Part shown: piece after piece, positions 35,967-44,928 of the stretch | Layout of the letters: the number at the start of each line of letters is the position of its first letter | Numbering within the stretch: position 1 is the stretch's first letter | Position numbers and translations under genes: made by a program | The notes under the pieces: model-generated | What the model saw: only the letters and a program-made list of their open reading frames with translations | What the model was told of the DNA's origin: nothing | The model's database searches: none | DNA from: Desulforamulus aeronauticus DSM 10349 | GTDB lineage: Bacteria; Bacillota; Desulfotomaculia; Desulfotomaculales; Desulfotomaculaceae | Reading direction: 5' to 3' | NCBI RefSeq assembly: GCF_900142375.1 | Contig: NZ_FRAR01000013.1 | Location: 62,001-126,000 of the forward strand | Length of the DNA stretch: 64,000 bases

Positions 35967-36455
35967 TTGCGTATTTTGGTTGTTTCGGATACCCACGGGA
36001 GGTTGGCCCCCGTTTATCATGTATTGCAAGAACTGGGAGAGATAGACCTTATTTTACACGCCGGTGATCATTATCTGGATGCCGATGAATTGGCCTACAC
36101 CCTGGAGGTACCCGCCCGGGGTGTGATGGGAAACTGTGATTTCCCCGGCGATGGTCCATTGGAAGATTTACTGGAGGTGGCAGGACATAAAATCTATCTT
36201 ACCCACGGCCACCGTTTAGGGGTTAATAGGGATATTGAGATGGTGTTGGAGCGGGCAAAAAAATGGGGGGCCAAAGTGGCCATTTACGGTCACACCCATG
36301 TTGCCGATCAGCGCATCGTCGACAATATCATAATTTTTAACCCGGGCAGTCCGGCACAACCAAGGGGGAGAGATAGAGCCTCGGTGGGACTGATCAGAAT
36401 AGACGGAGAAAACCTGGAGACCGAAATTGTCTATCTCGATTATTTTTATCCCTAG
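35967..36455 (+). CDS. YfcE/MJ0936-type metallophosphoesterase
   Basis: This 162-residue protein has the metal-binding motifs RILVVSDTHGR at the start, LHAGDHYLD near residue 33, GVMGNCDFPGD near 55, YLTHGHR near 78, and YGHTHVAD near 105, all typical of small metallophosphodiesterases. The natural substrate is unknown. GGGAGG at 35951-35956 lies ten bases before TTG 35967; the TTG at 35958 is too close to it. It ends the rph-rdgB group and is followed by a tRNA with its own promoter. Confidence 0.92.
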   Translation: MRILVVSDTHGRLAPVYHVLQELGEIDLILHAGDHYLDADELAYTLEVPARGVMGNCDFPGDGPLEDLLEVAGHKIYLTHGHRLGVNRDIEMVLERAKKWGAKVAIYGHTHVADQRIVDNIIIFNPGSPAQPRGRDRASVGLIRIDGENLETEIVYLDYFYP

Positions 36456-36546
36456 CAACAACGGGTCGTAGTACAACTGCGGCCCTACACTTGCTAAAAA
36501 ATACTAATTTGCAATTTTACTAGTGCCCCAAATTAATTTTTAGCTA

Positions 36547-36574
36547 TTGACAAATAGACCGGATTTGGTATAAT
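36547..36574 (+). promoter_or_regulatory. Sigma-A promoter of tRNA-Gly
   Basis: TTGACA at 36547 and TATAAT at 36569 are separated by 16 bases, both perfect hexamers, about 43 bases before the tRNA. Confidence 0.85.
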
Positions 36575-36616
36575 AATACTCGTTCCCATCAACAGTTTTA
36601 TATAGAAATACATTAT

Positions 36617-36690
36617 GCGGGTGTAGCTCAATGGTAGAGCGTCGGCCTTCCAAGCCGATTACGAGGGTTCGATTCCCTTCACCCGCTCCA
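36617..36690 (+). tRNA. tRNA-Gly (anticodon TCC)
   Basis: The 74-base sequence folds into a full cloverleaf: GCGGGTG/CACCCGC acceptor stem, D arm with AATGGTA loop, anticodon stem TCGGC/GCCGA with CTTCCAA loop, four-base variable region, TTCGATT T-loop, and encoded CCA. Confidence 0.97.
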
Positions 36691-36755
36691 TTTATTTTAT
36701 AAGGAATGAAACCTCTTTCGCTGACTGTAAATTCATAAGCGTAGGAGGTTTTTCT

Positions 36756-36821
36756 ATGTCACGTAAAAAGGTAGTTCATTCGATAAAGAATCATGATTTT
36801 TGTTCGGTTGGATTAGAATGA
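36756..36821 (+). CDS. Possible 21-residue small protein
   Basis: AGGAGG seven bases before an ATG opens a 21-codon frame ending in TGA at 36821. The product is short, basic at the start and holds one cysteine. It lies between tRNA-Gly and the hydrolase gene, and may be a leader or a remnant. There is no similarity I recognise. The region from 36706 to 36752 can also fold (AAACCTC with GAGGTTT), which would hide this ribosome site. Confidence 0.3.
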   Translation: MSRKKVVHSIKNHDFCSVGLE

Positions 36822-36846
36822 CCGCTTACGGTAGGGAGGTTTTACT

Positions 36847-37491
36847 ATAAAAGTAATTCTAGTACATGGATTTAGTAAAAACTCTAAAGACATGAAACCG
36901 TTACAAAGAAATTTAGAATTATTGGGATATCAGTGTTTTTTACCAGATTTACCGATTACCTATCAAGAGTTTGAATTTGCAGCTTTTGTTTTAGATCGTT
37001 TTTTAGAAGAAATAGTTACGTTTGATTTGAGAGAAAATGAAAAAATTCATTTAGTTGGTCATAGTACGGGTGGATTAGTCATTAGGGACCTAATTACTAA
37101 AACCAAAAACATTGATAAAATTGGCAGATGTGTCCTCGTGGCATCCCCTAACAAAGGGAGTCAACTAGCCAATATTGCAGGAAAAGTAAAGTTATATGTG
37201 GAGATCTTTAAAACATTAAAATCCCTGAGCTATGAATATATTGAACAGATTCATTTTAGGAATCATCCTAGTATTGAAATTGCTGCCATTGCAGGCGATA
37301 GAAGCAACTATTTATTAGGCAATTTGATTGATGGGAAAAACGATGGCAGAGTCGAGGTTCAATCGGTTTATTATGCTGATTTAAAGGATTTTATGATAGT
37401 ACCCTATGGACACAAAGAGATTCATCATAAAGTGGAAACAGCAAAATATATAGATGCTTTTCTGAGGACAGGACAATTTTTACCAAAGTAA
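36847..37491 (+). CDS. Alpha/beta hydrolase (lipase-like), apparent AUA start
   Basis: This protein of about 214 residues shows the oxyanion strand KVILVHGFSKNS at its start, the nucleophile elbow HLVGHSTGGLVIRD near residue 77, and ends with a catalytic-His-like GHKEIHHK near 196. It resembles small lipases or acetyltransferases; the substrate is unknown. The first ATG, at 36892, would remove the HGF strand, so the true start lies upstream. AGGGAGG at 36833-36839 is seven bases before an ATA at 36847, and no ATG, GTG or TTG exists between it and the stop codon at 36832. The gene may use AUA, or the start may be mutated. Confidence 0.72.
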   Translation: MKVILVHGFSKNSKDMKPLQRNLELLGYQCFLPDLPITYQEFEFAAFVLDRFLEEIVTFDLRENEKIHLVGHSTGGLVIRDLITKTKNIDKIGRCVLVASPNKGSQLANIAGKVKLYVEIFKTLKSLSYEYIEQIHFRNHPSIEIAAIAGDRSNYLLGNLIDGKNDGRVEVQSVYYADLKDFMIVPYGHKEIHHKVETAKYIDAFLRTGQFLPK

Positions 37492-37538
37492 CAGGGAGTG
37501 TCGCAAAAAAGTACTTTTGCTACACTCCCTGTTACTTT
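37485..37538. terminator. Long bidirectional terminator hairpin
   Basis: About 24 paired bases with one mismatch around a short loop: AAAGTAACAGGGAGTGT at 37485 pairs with ACACTCCCTGTTACTTT ending at 37538. It lies between the convergent hydrolase and catalase genes and overlaps the hydrolase stop. Confidence 0.85.
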
Positions 37539-37554
37539 GATCATCGGGGATTTT

Positions 37555-39600
37555 TTACGAGATCTTGCGCTGGAAATGGCGTCCCGTGGTAAGCGCTTCC
37601 AGAAAATTACCGACATAGCTCGCTACGTTGGTGGCCGGCTCACAGATGATGCCAGGCTCCTCTTTTTGGCCGGTTCGCAGCAGGCTGAGCAAAGCCGTTG
37701 CTTCACCGCTCAAGCCGATGGTCTTATAATGGTTAAAGGTGTCACAAAGGAAACTATGTACACCTACCAAGCCTTTAAGGGACTCTGCATGGGAGCCGCC
37801 GGGGATATAAACAGCATCGTAAAAGACAGCGGCTGTGGTGGCGTAAGTCTGAGTACACTCTACGGTGCTGTTATCAGACGCCATAACTGGACCCAACTTG
37901 CCAGATACCACATCAAAAGAAGCACCGGCGGCAGTAAGGGCGGAGGTGATGGCATTAAACTGTACTTTGTCAAAACCGTCTCCTAACAAGATAGCCACCT
38001 TTCTGGTTTTCGGGCTCTTCGCGGTATTTTCCATGCTGAGCGCAGGAGAAGCAGCTGTTGTGGGATTTGTTGCATTGGCCGGAGGTGTGGCACCTAAGCC
38101 CTCTGCAACCTTTTGGGCCAGCACTGGATCAACATTACCTAACATATCCACAAGCCTTTGGTGGGTATTCTTATTCTTGCATTTACCCAGTTGGAACCGA
38201 AAAGCATCAATGATGTGCGCTCTTTCCCAGTCAGACATGCTGTTCCAAAACATAGCCGGCTGAGTATAGTGGTCCCGGAAGCTAGCGCTGCGTTCCCGGA
38301 TAATGTGACCATCCACCTTTTCCTGATAGTGTTCGAAGTGGCTTTCCCCATCACGAGCGGCGTGAGGTTCACCATTATTGAGGGAGTTAGGGTAGTAGCT
38401 AGTTTGCCCCTCATCAATGGTCATGCGGTGCATACCGTCCCGTTGATTATTGTTAACCTTGGGCAGCGGGCGGTTAATCGGGATCTGTTGAAAGTTAGGG
38501 CCTCCCAGACGGGAAATCTGGGTATCCAGATAGGAGAACAACCGACCTTGGAGCATCGGATCGTTAGAAAAATCGATACCGGGTACCACATTGGCCGGAC
38601 AAAAAGCGATTTGCTCTGTTTCTGCAAAGAAATTATTCACGTTTTGGTTCAGCGTCATCTTGCCAATTTTTTGAACGGGAATTAATTCCTCGGGCCAAAG
38701 CTTAGTACAGTCTAGAATATCAAAATCAAATTTGAACTCATCCTCGGGATTCAGTACCTGAATGCCAAGTTCAAATTCGACCGGGTTGCCATTTTCAATA
38801 TTCTCCCAAAGATCCCTACGGTTGAAATCCGGGTCTTTGCCAGCAATCTTCTCGGCCTCATCCCATACAAGGGAATGGACACCCAGGAGAGGCTTCCAGT
38901 GGAATTTTACGAATTTGAATTCACCTTTGGTGTTGACCAAGCGAAACGTGTTAATGCCAAAGCCTTCCATGGTGCGATAGCTCTTAGGAACAGCCCGGGG
39001 AGACATTAGCCACATGACATTGTGCATGGTTTCCGGAGTATTCACCACAAAGTCCCAGAAGGTGTCGTGGGCCGAGGCCGCCTGGGGCATCTCATTGTTG
39101 GGCTCGGGTTTTACGGAATGGATGAGATCAGGGAACTTAATGGCATCCTGAATAAAGAACACAGGCATGTTGTTGCCCACGATATCATAGTTGCCTTCCT
39201 GCGTGTAGAACTTGACCGCAAAACCTCGAACATCCCGCACCGTATCCGGGGAACCGCGAAATCCTGCAACGGTGGAAAAACGGACAAAGACCGGCGTAAT
39301 CAGATTGGGATCGCTAAGAAAATGAGCTTTTGTGAGATGAGAAAGGTTTTCGTAAACCTGAAAATAACCATGTGCCCCTGACCCTCGGGCGTGAACAATA
39401 CGCTCGGGAATTCGTTCATGGTCGAAATGGGTAATCTTTTCCCGAAAGATAAAATCCTCCATTAGGGTTGGGCCCCGTTTGCCTGCTTTAAGAGAATCAT
39501 CTGTGTTGTTAACACCAACACCTTGATTTGTGGTGAGATAACCGCTGCCATGGCTGACCCGAGCGGTATCAAGATCTAAGGATTTTTGATTTTTCTTCAT
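37555..39600 (-). CDS. katE: Large-subunit catalase (KatE/HPII type) with C-terminal class I GATase-like domain
   Basis: This 681-residue haem catalase splits hydrogen peroxide. The distal His lies in [16 protein letters not shown] (about residue 70), the distal Asn in [12 protein letters not shown] (about 142), and the proximal Tyr in RLFSYLDTQ (about 356). Residues about 520-681 form the DJ-1/PfpI-like domain seen only in large clade-2 catalases ([24 protein letters not shown]). The upstream ATG at 39627 belongs to the ribosome site region; GGAGGT just before ATG 39600 sets the start. It stands alone. In an anaerobe it probably serves oxygen defence or spores. Confidence 0.95.
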   Translation of the reverse strand: MKKNQKSLDLDTARVSHGSGYLTTNQGVGVNNTDDSLKAGKRGPTLMEDFIFREKITHFDHERIPERIVHARGSGAHGYFQVYENLSHLTKAHFLSDPNLITPVFVRFSTVAGFRGSPDTVRDVRGFAVKFYTQEGNYDIVGNNMPVFFIQDAIKFPDLIHSVKPEPNNEMPQAASAHDTFWDFVVNTPETMHNVMWLMSPRAVPKSYRTMEGFGINTFRLVNTKGEFKFVKFHWKPLLGVHSLVWDEAEKIAGKDPDFNRRDLWENIENGNPVEFELGIQVLNPEDEFKFDFDILDCTKLWPEELIPVQKIGKMTLNQNVNNFFAETEQIAFCPANVVPGIDFSNDPMLQGRLFSYLDTQISRLGGPNFQQIPINRPLPKVNNNQRDGMHRMTIDEGQTSYYPNSLNNGEPHAARDGESHFEHYQEKVDGHIIRERSASFRDHYTQPAMFWNSMSDWERAHIIDAFRFQLGKCKNKNTHQRLVDMLGNVDPVLAQKVAEGLGATPPANATNPTTAASPALSMENTAKSPKTRKVAILLGDGFDKVQFNAITSALTAAGASFDVVSGKLGPVMASDNSTVECTQTYATTAAVFYDAVYIPGGSHAESLKGLVGVHSFLCDTFNHYKTIGLSGEATALLSLLRTGQKEEPGIICEPATNVASYVGNFLEALTTGRHFQRKIS

Positions 39601-39714
39601 ACGATACCTCCATTGAGAAATTTCCATAATAGGTAGTAGTATCTCAAAAATATAAATTCATACTGAAAAAGCAGAATTTATCGTGGGGCACATTACCTTT
39701 TTGACAAAAAAATA

Positions 39715-39745
39715 AAGGATGCTTTAAAAGCACCCCTTATATTTT
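39715..39745 (-). terminator. Terminator of the PBP-type regulator gene
   Basis: On the minus strand GGGGTGCTTT and AAAGCATCC form a stem followed by TTTATTTTTTT. Confidence 0.75.
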
Positions 39746-39771
39746 TGCTGATAGTATCTGTCAAGGTTTAC

Positions 39772-40731
39772 CTAGGTCATAATCCTACCTGTTTCCGATG
39801 TATCGTAATCCCCTAATCCGTTAAGTTCTTTCTTAAATTCCTGAGATTGCAATATTTCGATAACCGCCTGGATATAGGGTTTGCGAAGATCTTCTTTTCG
39901 GATGACAAGCTCATAACGTTCCTTTTGCAAAGGAATAAAATCAACTCCACGGACCTGCATGGATACCTTTTCGTTTCCCATACCAACATCTGCTTCTCCC
40001 CGGGCAACAGCACTGGCAATTGCCAAATGGGATGGCTCTTCAACCTCATAACCCCTAATTAAACGTCTGTCTATATCCAAAATGCGAAGTTTTTCATCCA
40101 GCAGAACCCGGGTACCGCTGCCTTTTTCACGGTTAATAAAGGTAACGTCTTCCCGTGTTAAATCTTCCCAATTATGAATATTTTTCGGATTACCCTTTGC
40201 TACATAAAAGCCCTGCATACGACAAGCCAAGTGGATGATGATGTACTTAATACCCGGCAGCATGTGGCGAACATAGGGGATATTGTAGACATTCGTATCC
40301 CCATCCCATAAATGAATGGCTGCCAGATCAGCTTTTTCATGGTAAAGGGCCAGTAAGCCCGGAAAACTTCCAATACTGTGCCTAAAGGCGTGAATTCCGT
40401 TTCTGTGATATTCCAGGTGACGAGTTAAAACATCCAGCAGTACATCCTGACCACAGATAACAATTCCCGTTGGTTGGGCAACCTTTACTATAGGCTCAGT
40501 GGGTTGGAGATATCTTGCTTCATTGGCCAAATCCAGCGATTTTTCCTCTTCAGCTAAATCTGTTTTTTTACCTTGCCGCTTATAATTTTCTATGTCTTTT
40601 AAATCTACACGTATTTTACGTCCTACTCTATAGGCCGGTAATTCACCACGTTTTATCAGTTCATAAACAGTATTCTTAGTAATTTTAAGCCTCGCTGCAA
40701 CCTCTTCGGGAGTTAAAGATATTTCTTCCAT
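39772..40731 (-). CDS. Molybdate/tungstate-type regulator: excisionase HTH plus periplasmic-binding-like domain
   Basis: This 319-residue protein has an N-terminal MerR/excisionase helix-turn-helix (about residues 5-55, LTPEEVAARLKITKNTVYEL and AYRVGRKIRVDLKDIENY). A PBP-like ligand domain (about 85-305) follows, with FINREKGSGTRVLLDE and ASAVARGEADVGMGNE. One-component regulators of this build often control molybdate or tungstate uptake and may replace ModE. It is divergent from the modABC genes, with an inverted repeat between them, so oxyanion-responsive repression is likely. The ATG has GGAGG upstream on the minus strand. No membrane segment. Confidence 0.86.
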   Translation of the reverse strand: MEEISLTPEEVAARLKITKNTVYELIKRGELPAYRVGRKIRVDLKDIENYKRQGKKTDLAEEEKSLDLANEARYLQPTEPIVKVAQPTGIVICGQDVLLDVLTRHLEYHRNGIHAFRHSIGSFPGLLALYHEKADLAAIHLWDGDTNVYNIPYVRHMLPGIKYIIIHLACRMQGFYVAKGNPKNIHNWEDLTREDVTFINREKGSGTRVLLDEKLRILDIDRRLIRGYEVEEPSHLAIASAVARGEADVGMGNEKVSMQVRGVDFIPLQKERYELVIRKEDLRKPYIQAVIEILQSQEFKKELNGLGDYDTSETGRIMT

Positions 40732-40753
40732 AATTTTTTTACCTCCAACTCTA

Positions 40754-40782
40754 TTGACATGTATTATAACATAATTTACTAT
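40754..40782 (+). promoter_or_regulatory. Candidate promoter toward the mod operon
   Basis: TTGACA at 40754 and TACTAT at 40777 are 17 bases apart on the plus strand. The transcript would have a leader of about 320 bases before modA. Confidence 0.45.
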
Positions 40783-40787
40783 TACTT

Positions 40788-40808
40788 ACATAACCTGTTT
40801 TGTTATGT
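40788..40808. promoter_or_regulatory. Candidate operator, inverted repeat ACATAAC-N7-GTTATGT
   Basis: A perfect 7-base inverted repeat with a 7-base spacer lies between the divergent regulator and the mod operon and just past the candidate promoter. TGTTTTATT, TTGTTTTGTT and GTTACGTTGTT variants follow up to 40865, suggesting several binding sites. Confidence 0.55.
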
Positions 40809-40901
40809 TTTGTTTCCTTTTATCATGTTTTATTAATATTGTTTTGTTGTGTTACGTTGTTTTTTGTATATGAGTGTGAACACTTCGCAACGATGCCCTA
40901 G

Positions 40902-40935
40902 ACATAATCTTTTTGATGCTAGGGCTTTAATTTTT
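40902..40935 (+). terminator. Leader hairpin with T-rich tail upstream of modA
   Basis: GCCCTAG and CTAGGGC form a stem around about 18 bases, followed by TTTAATTTTTAGTTTT. It could be an attenuator in the mod leader. Confidence 0.5.
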
Positions 40936-40998
40936 AGTTTTCTGGGGGTGGTAAATTAATAAACTACCAAAAGTGTGCCAAACGAAGGAGGGAGAAAG

Positions 40999-41208
40999 GT
41001 GAGCGATTTTCCCCCAAGAGGGGAAAATCCGGCTACAACAGATTTTACAGATAACTTTATCCAAGCTCTTGAAGAGCTAGAGGGAAGAAGAGAGGGGAGC
41101 TTTGCAAATGAAAAAACGTTTAGCTTTTGCCTTACTATTTACTTTTATATTAGCTGTATTTACAGGATGTACCAGCACAAAAGAACCACCTGCTTCCACA
41201 GAACCTAA
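40999..41208 (+). CDS. Possible small upstream frame in the mod leader (about 69 residues)
   Basis: AAGGAGGG at 40985-40992 lies six bases before GTG 40999 and opens a frame that runs past the modA start in another frame. The first 40 residues (beginning SDFPPRGENPATTDFTDNF) read like ordinary protein, but the rest is the shadow of the modA signal peptide. A perfect 10-base hairpin (41005-41029) stands right after the start. It may be a leader that couples to modA or a remnant. No family is recognised. Confidence 0.35.
   Translation: MSDFPPRGENPATTDFTDNFIQALEELEGRREGSFANEKTFSFCLTIYFYISCIYRMYQHKRTTCFHRT
41005..41029 (+). promoter_or_regulatory. Perfect hairpin just after the leader GTG
   Basis: GATTTTCCCC pairs with GGGGAAAATC around a five-base loop. 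The C-run could also pair with the nearby AAGGAGGG ribosome site, so a switch is possible. Confidence 0.45.
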
Positions 41209-41908
41209 AGCGGAACCGATTAACTTGACAATATCTGCAGCTGCCAGCCTTAAAGATGCGGCAGAGGAATTAAAAAGTATCTACGCCAAGCAGCATCAGG
41301 ATGTCAATATCACATATAACTTTGGAGCTTCCGGTACTTTGCAAAAGCAAATTGAGGAAGGTGCACCAGCAGACCTCTTTATCTCCGCCGGTAAGAAACA
41401 AATGGATGCTTTAGAGGAAAAAGATCTGATTGTGAAGGAGTCACGGAAAGATCTGTTAGGCAATGATCTGGTGTTGGTTGTTAAAAAGGACAGTCAAATA
41501 GCAGACTTTACAGACCTGAGCAAACCCGAAGTGGAAAAAATTAGTATTGGTACACCGGAATCAGTACCAGCCGGGCAGTATGCTAAGGATGCCTTAACGA
41601 CCATGAATTTATGGGACAAACTGCAGCCAAAACTAGTTTTGGCTAAAGATGTACGTCAGGTACTTACCTATGTAGAGACCGGTAATGTTGCCGCCGGGGT
41701 AGTTTATGGCTCCGACGCTGTAATGGGGAAAGATACTAAGGTTGCAGCTATTGCACCGGCCGATTCCCATAAACCAATCCTTTATCCCATGGCTATCATC
41801 AAGGACACCAAACAACAGAAAGCGGTAGAAGATTTTGCAGCATTCCTGTCGGGGGAAGAAGCAACCAAAGTTTTTGAGAAATACGGTTTTAAAGCCATCA
41901 AAAAATAA
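41108..41908 (+). CDS. modA: Molybdate ABC transporter substrate-binding lipoprotein ModA
   Basis: This 266-residue lipoprotein has a signal peptide ending in the lipobox FTGC (Cys at about 20). The binding domain shows LTISAAASLKDAAEEL, FGASGTLQKQIEEGAPADLFISAG near residue 75 and GVVYGSDAVMG near 195, as in ModA. It captures molybdate or tungstate outside the membrane for ModB and ModC. The start is ATG 41108, with AGAGGGGAGC upstream. It heads the first of two tandem transporter sets. Confidence 0.94.
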   Translation: MKKRLAFALLFTFILAVFTGCTSTKEPPASTEPKAEPINLTISAAASLKDAAEELKSIYAKQHQDVNITYNFGASGTLQKQIEEGAPADLFISAGKKQMDALEEKDLIVKESRKDLLGNDLVLVVKKDSQIADFTDLSKPEVEKISIGTPESVPAGQYAKDALTTMNLWDKLQPKLVLAKDVRQVLTYVETGNVAAGVVYGSDAVMGKDTKVAAIAPADSHKPILYPMAIIKDTKQQKAVEDFAAFLSGEEATKVFEKYGFKAIKK

Positions 41909-41921
41909 CGGGGTTTGATAT

Positions 41922-42590
41922 ATGTTCTCGCTGACAGACTGGTCACCAATATTTCTTTCGCTACGTACAGCCGTATTTGCTGTCATTGCTGTCATTATTC
42001 TAGGATTACCGCTGGCCAGGCTACTGGCCCGCAGGGAATTTCCAGGCAAAGATTTCTTGGAATCTGCCATTACCTTACCAATGGTATTACCACCTTCCGT
42101 AATTGGCTACGGACTGCTTATGCTTATCGGCAAAAACGGGTTGTTGGGGCAGACACTGGCCGGCTTTGGCATAACCCTGGTTTTTACCTGGTGGGCGGCA
42201 GCACTGGCCTCAACGGTAGTGGCCTTTCCTCTGATGTATCAGAGTGCCAAAGCAGCCTTTAAAAGCGTGGATGAAAACTATGAAAAAGCGGCCAGAACAC
42301 TGGGGGCAAGTGAAGTAAGGATCTTTCTTACCGTCACTCTGCCCCTGGCCTGGCCAGGTATTTTGGCCGGAGTGGTTCTATCCTTTGCCCGCGCTCTGGG
42401 TGAATTTGGAGCTACCCTAATGGTAGCAGGTAATATTCCTGGGCAGACGTCTACGATACCAGTGGCTATTTTCTTTGCTGTGGATGCTGGAGACAATGCA
42501 ACTGCCCAAACGTTAGTAGCCATTGTAACTGGTTTCAGTTTCCTGGTTATTTTCTGGGTTAACCGCTGGGCCAAACGACAGAACTATTAG
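41922..42590 (+). CDS. modB: Molybdate ABC transporter permease ModB
   Basis: This 222-residue permease has about five to six membrane helices and the coupling motif EKAARTLGASEVRIFLTVTLP at about residues 125-145, followed by ALGEFGATLMVAGNIPGQTSTIP, which is typical of ModB. PMVLPPSVIGYGLL near residue 52 is another family mark. The gene lies 13 bases after modA and just before modC. It should form a homodimer in the membrane. The ATG at 41922 has only a weak GGGG site upstream. Confidence 0.94.
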   Translation: MFSLTDWSPIFLSLRTAVFAVIAVIILGLPLARLLARREFPGKDFLESAITLPMVLPPSVIGYGLLMLIGKNGLLGQTLAGFGITLVFTWWAAALASTVVAFPLMYQSAKAAFKSVDENYEKAARTLGASEVRIFLTVTLPLAWPGILAGVVLSFARALGEFGATLMVAGNIPGQTSTIPVAIFFAVDAGDNATAQTLVAIVTGFSFLVIFWVNRWAKRQNY

Positions 42591-42602
42591 TGGGGGATGA
42601 AT

Positions 42603-43286
42603 ATGCTAGAGGCTTCCATTCAAAAGAAACTATGGCACTTCACGTTACATTTAGAGTTACAGTTAAAAAATGAAATTTTAGTGCTATGGGGACACTCCGG
42701 TGCCGGAAAAACAACCATTCTGCACTGCTTGGCCGGTTTAGTAAAGCCTTCGTCCGGTTTTATCAAGCTAGACCAGCAAGTGCTCTATTCATCCGCGGAC
42801 AAAATCCATCTGTCGCCCCAGATCCGTAACGTAGGGTATCTGTTTCAAGATTATGCACTCTTTCCCCATATGACTGTAAGACAAAACGTAATGTACGGTT
42901 TGAAGTCCAAGAAACATAATAAATCAAGCCTAGATCCTGTAGAACTGCTAAACTCCTTCGGGGTGGGACATCTAATAGATCGTTATCCACGCCAGCTTTC
43001 CGGTGGTGAAAAGCAACGGGTAGCCCTGGCCAGGGCACTGGCGGTTCAACCGAAGTTGTTGCTACTGGATGAGCCCTTTAGTGCCTTGGATAAAAACACC
43101 AGGGAGTCCCTCCGGCAAGAGGTAAAAAAGCTACATCGCCAATGGCAGATTCCTTTTATTTTGGTAACCCATGATGAAGAAGATGCCAATTTCCTGGGTG
43201 ACCGTCTGATCTTATTGAACAAAGGGCAACCCAGCCAGGAAGATGACAAAATTGCTTCATCTCAACTGGTATGTAGGGAGGGGTAG
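42603..43286 (+). CDS. modC: Molybdate ABC transporter ATPase, short ModC without TOBE domain
   Basis: This 227-residue ATPase shows Walker A WGHSGAGKTT near residue 31, FQDYALFPHMTV (Q-loop) near 80, the signature LSGGEKQRVALARAL near 131 and Walker B LLLLDEPFSALD near 152. ModC proteins are usually about 350 residues with a C-terminal molybdate-binding TOBE domain; this one ends before it, so it has no built-in substrate inhibition. GGGGG six bases upstream supports ATG 42603 over 42597. The next transporter set starts two bases after its stop. Confidence 0.92.
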   Translation: MLEASIQKKLWHFTLHLELQLKNEILVLWGHSGAGKTTILHCLAGLVKPSSGFIKLDQQVLYSSADKIHLSPQIRNVGYLFQDYALFPHMTVRQNVMYGLKSKKHNKSSLDPVELLNSFGVGHLIDRYPRQLSGGEKQRVALARALAVQPKLLLLDEPFSALDKNTRESLRQEVKKLHRQWQIPFILVTHDEEDANFLGDRLILLNKGQPSQEDDKIASSQLVCREG

Positions 43287-43288
43287 TA

Positions 43289-44113
43289 ATGAAAAATCGA
43301 GTCTCCAGGTTAACGCCTGTAATAATGGGTATTATATTGATTTTTTTACTAGCTGGATGTGGTAATAGCCAAGCTGAAAAAGCAGTTACTCCAAATAAAG
43401 ATTCAGAAGCACAGGATAATAAACCTCAGAAGAGTCTTTTTGCCTATGTTGGTGCAGGCTTAAAGGAACCTGTATTGGAAGTTGCTCAACTTTATGAGGA
43501 AAAAACGGGTGTTAAAGTAGAACTTACCTTTAATAACTCCGGAGCACTTCTTAATCAATTGGAAACTATGAAAAAGGGAGATATCTACATGCCAGGGGGC
43601 ATGCCCTATGTTGAAAAGGCAAAAGAAAAAGGCTACCTAGGGGAAATGATAGGACCCGTTGCTATTCATACCCCGGTTATTGTTACACCCAAGGGAAATC
43701 CCCTTCAGATCACTAAGATAGAAGATTTGGCGAAACCCGGAGTAAAACTGGTGTTGCCGGAAAAAGAGTCAACCGCACTAGGAAAAACAGCTTTTAAAAC
43801 CTTTGATACATTGGGTATTACAAAACAGATAGAAAAGAACGTTTTGACCTATGTTGAGACTGCTCCCAAGGTAGCAACCACACTGATTATGGGGCAGGGC
43901 AATGCAGGGATTACTGAATATAGCAATTACACAAAACTCAAGGATAAACTTGACCTAATTGAAATTGACCCTGCCGTTAACATCGTGGAAGAAATCCCCT
44001 GTGCCATACTCAGTTTTTCTGATCAAAAAGACCAGGCTGCGGATTTTCTTGCCTTTATGAAAGATGAAGGTCCTGCAGTATTTGCCAAGCATGGTTTTAA
44101 GGTGAAAAAATAA
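43289..44113 (+). CDS. Second molybdate/tungstate-type substrate-binding lipoprotein
   Basis: This 274-residue lipoprotein has a signal peptide with lipobox LAGC (Cys at about 24), then an acidic linker and a ModA-type type 2 binding fold: FAYVGAGLKEPVLEVA, LTFNNSGALLNQLE near residue 78, GDIYMPGGMPYVEKA near 95 and GNAGITEYSNYTK near 205. It is only loosely like the first ModA, so a different oxyanion (for example tungstate) is possible. GGGAGGGG lies upstream. It begins the second transporter set. Confidence 0.88.
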   Translation: MKNRVSRLTPVIMGIILIFLLAGCGNSQAEKAVTPNKDSEAQDNKPQKSLFAYVGAGLKEPVLEVAQLYEEKTGVKVELTFNNSGALLNQLETMKKGDIYMPGGMPYVEKAKEKGYLGEMIGPVAIHTPVIVTPKGNPLQITKIEDLAKPGVKLVLPEKESTALGKTAFKTFDTLGITKQIEKNVLTYVETAPKVATTLIMGQGNAGITEYSNYTKLKDKLDLIEIDPAVNIVEEIPCAILSFSDQKDQAADFLAFMKDEGPAVFAKHGFKVKK

Positions 44114-44124
44114 CCGGTGTAGAT

Positions 44125-44928
44125 ATGAAATTTTCTAAAAAACCGGGGGACTACATTTTTCAAGGTGTTTTTTGGCTTGTTTTTATAAGCACAGCAATAT
44201 TTATGCTGATGCTGATTGCCGGCCTGTTTCTTTTTGGGGAATGGGCTACATTCTTTGAAGTACTAAAGAATCCGGAATTTCATTTTGCTATTACCTTTAC
44301 TCTCTGGACTACCCTGTTAGCGACCGTGTTTTCTGCCTTGGTGGCAATCCCCTGTGGATATATCTTATCTCGCTACAAATTTCCCGGGAGAATAATAATT
44401 GACACAATATTGGATGTTCCGATTGTCCTACCGCCCCTTGTCAGTGGGGTGGCTCTCTTAATTTTTTTTGGGCCACTATTTGGGGAAACACTTGCCAAGT
44501 GGGGCTTAGATGTTGTTTTCTCTAGCCGTGGGGTTGTGATTGCCCAATGTTTTGTAGCTGCCCCCTTTGCTATTAAAACTTTTAAACATGCCTTTGATTC
44601 AATTGATACTCGCTTGGAGAAAGTTGCCCGAACCCTTGGCTATACGCCCTACAAAGTCTTTCTTAAAGTAACGATTCCCCTCACGAAAAATGGTTTACTG
44701 GGTGGATTAACGATGACATGGGCCAGGGCACTGGGGGAGTTTGGAGCCACGGCTATGCTAGCTGGGGTAACTAGGTTAAAGACAGAGACACTCTCGGTAG
44801 CCATATTTCTCAACATGTCTGTTGGAGACACTCAGTTTGCCTTAGTCACGGCAATCATTATGCTAATGATATCACTCACATTATTGGTTACATTTAAAAT
44901 ATTTACGGGAGTAGAGGTTCGTTTGTGA
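44125..44928 (+). CDS. Second molybdate/tungstate-type ABC permease
   Basis: This 267-residue permease has a first helix at about residues 12-40 and further helices across the protein. It carries PIVLPPLVSGVALLIFFGP near residue 88, the coupling motif EKVARTLGYTPYKVFLKVTIP near 160, and RALGEFGATAMLAGVTRLKTETLS near 197, all marks of ModB/WtpB-type permeases. It overlaps the following ATPase by a few bases. It is longer than the first ModB because of an N-terminal extension. Confidence 0.91.
   Translation: MKFSKKPGDYIFQGVFWLVFISTAIFMLMLIAGLFLFGEWATFFEVLKNPEFHFAITFTLWTTLLATVFSALVAIPCGYILSRYKFPGRIIIDTILDVPIVLPPLVSGVALLIFFGPLFGETLAKWGLDVVFSSRGVVIAQCFVAAPFAIKTFKHAFDSIDTRLEKVARTLGYTPYKVFLKVTIPLTKNGLLGGLTMTWARALGEFGATAMLAGVTRLKTETLSVAIFLNMSVGDTQFALVTAIIMLMISLTLLVTFKIFTGVEVRL

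Noticed and set aside
37498-38685. Plus-strand frames of 162, 132 and 175 codons opposite the catalase gene
   Set aside because: They are antisense to a clear catalase, have no ribosome site or family similarity, and reflect the catalase codon pattern.
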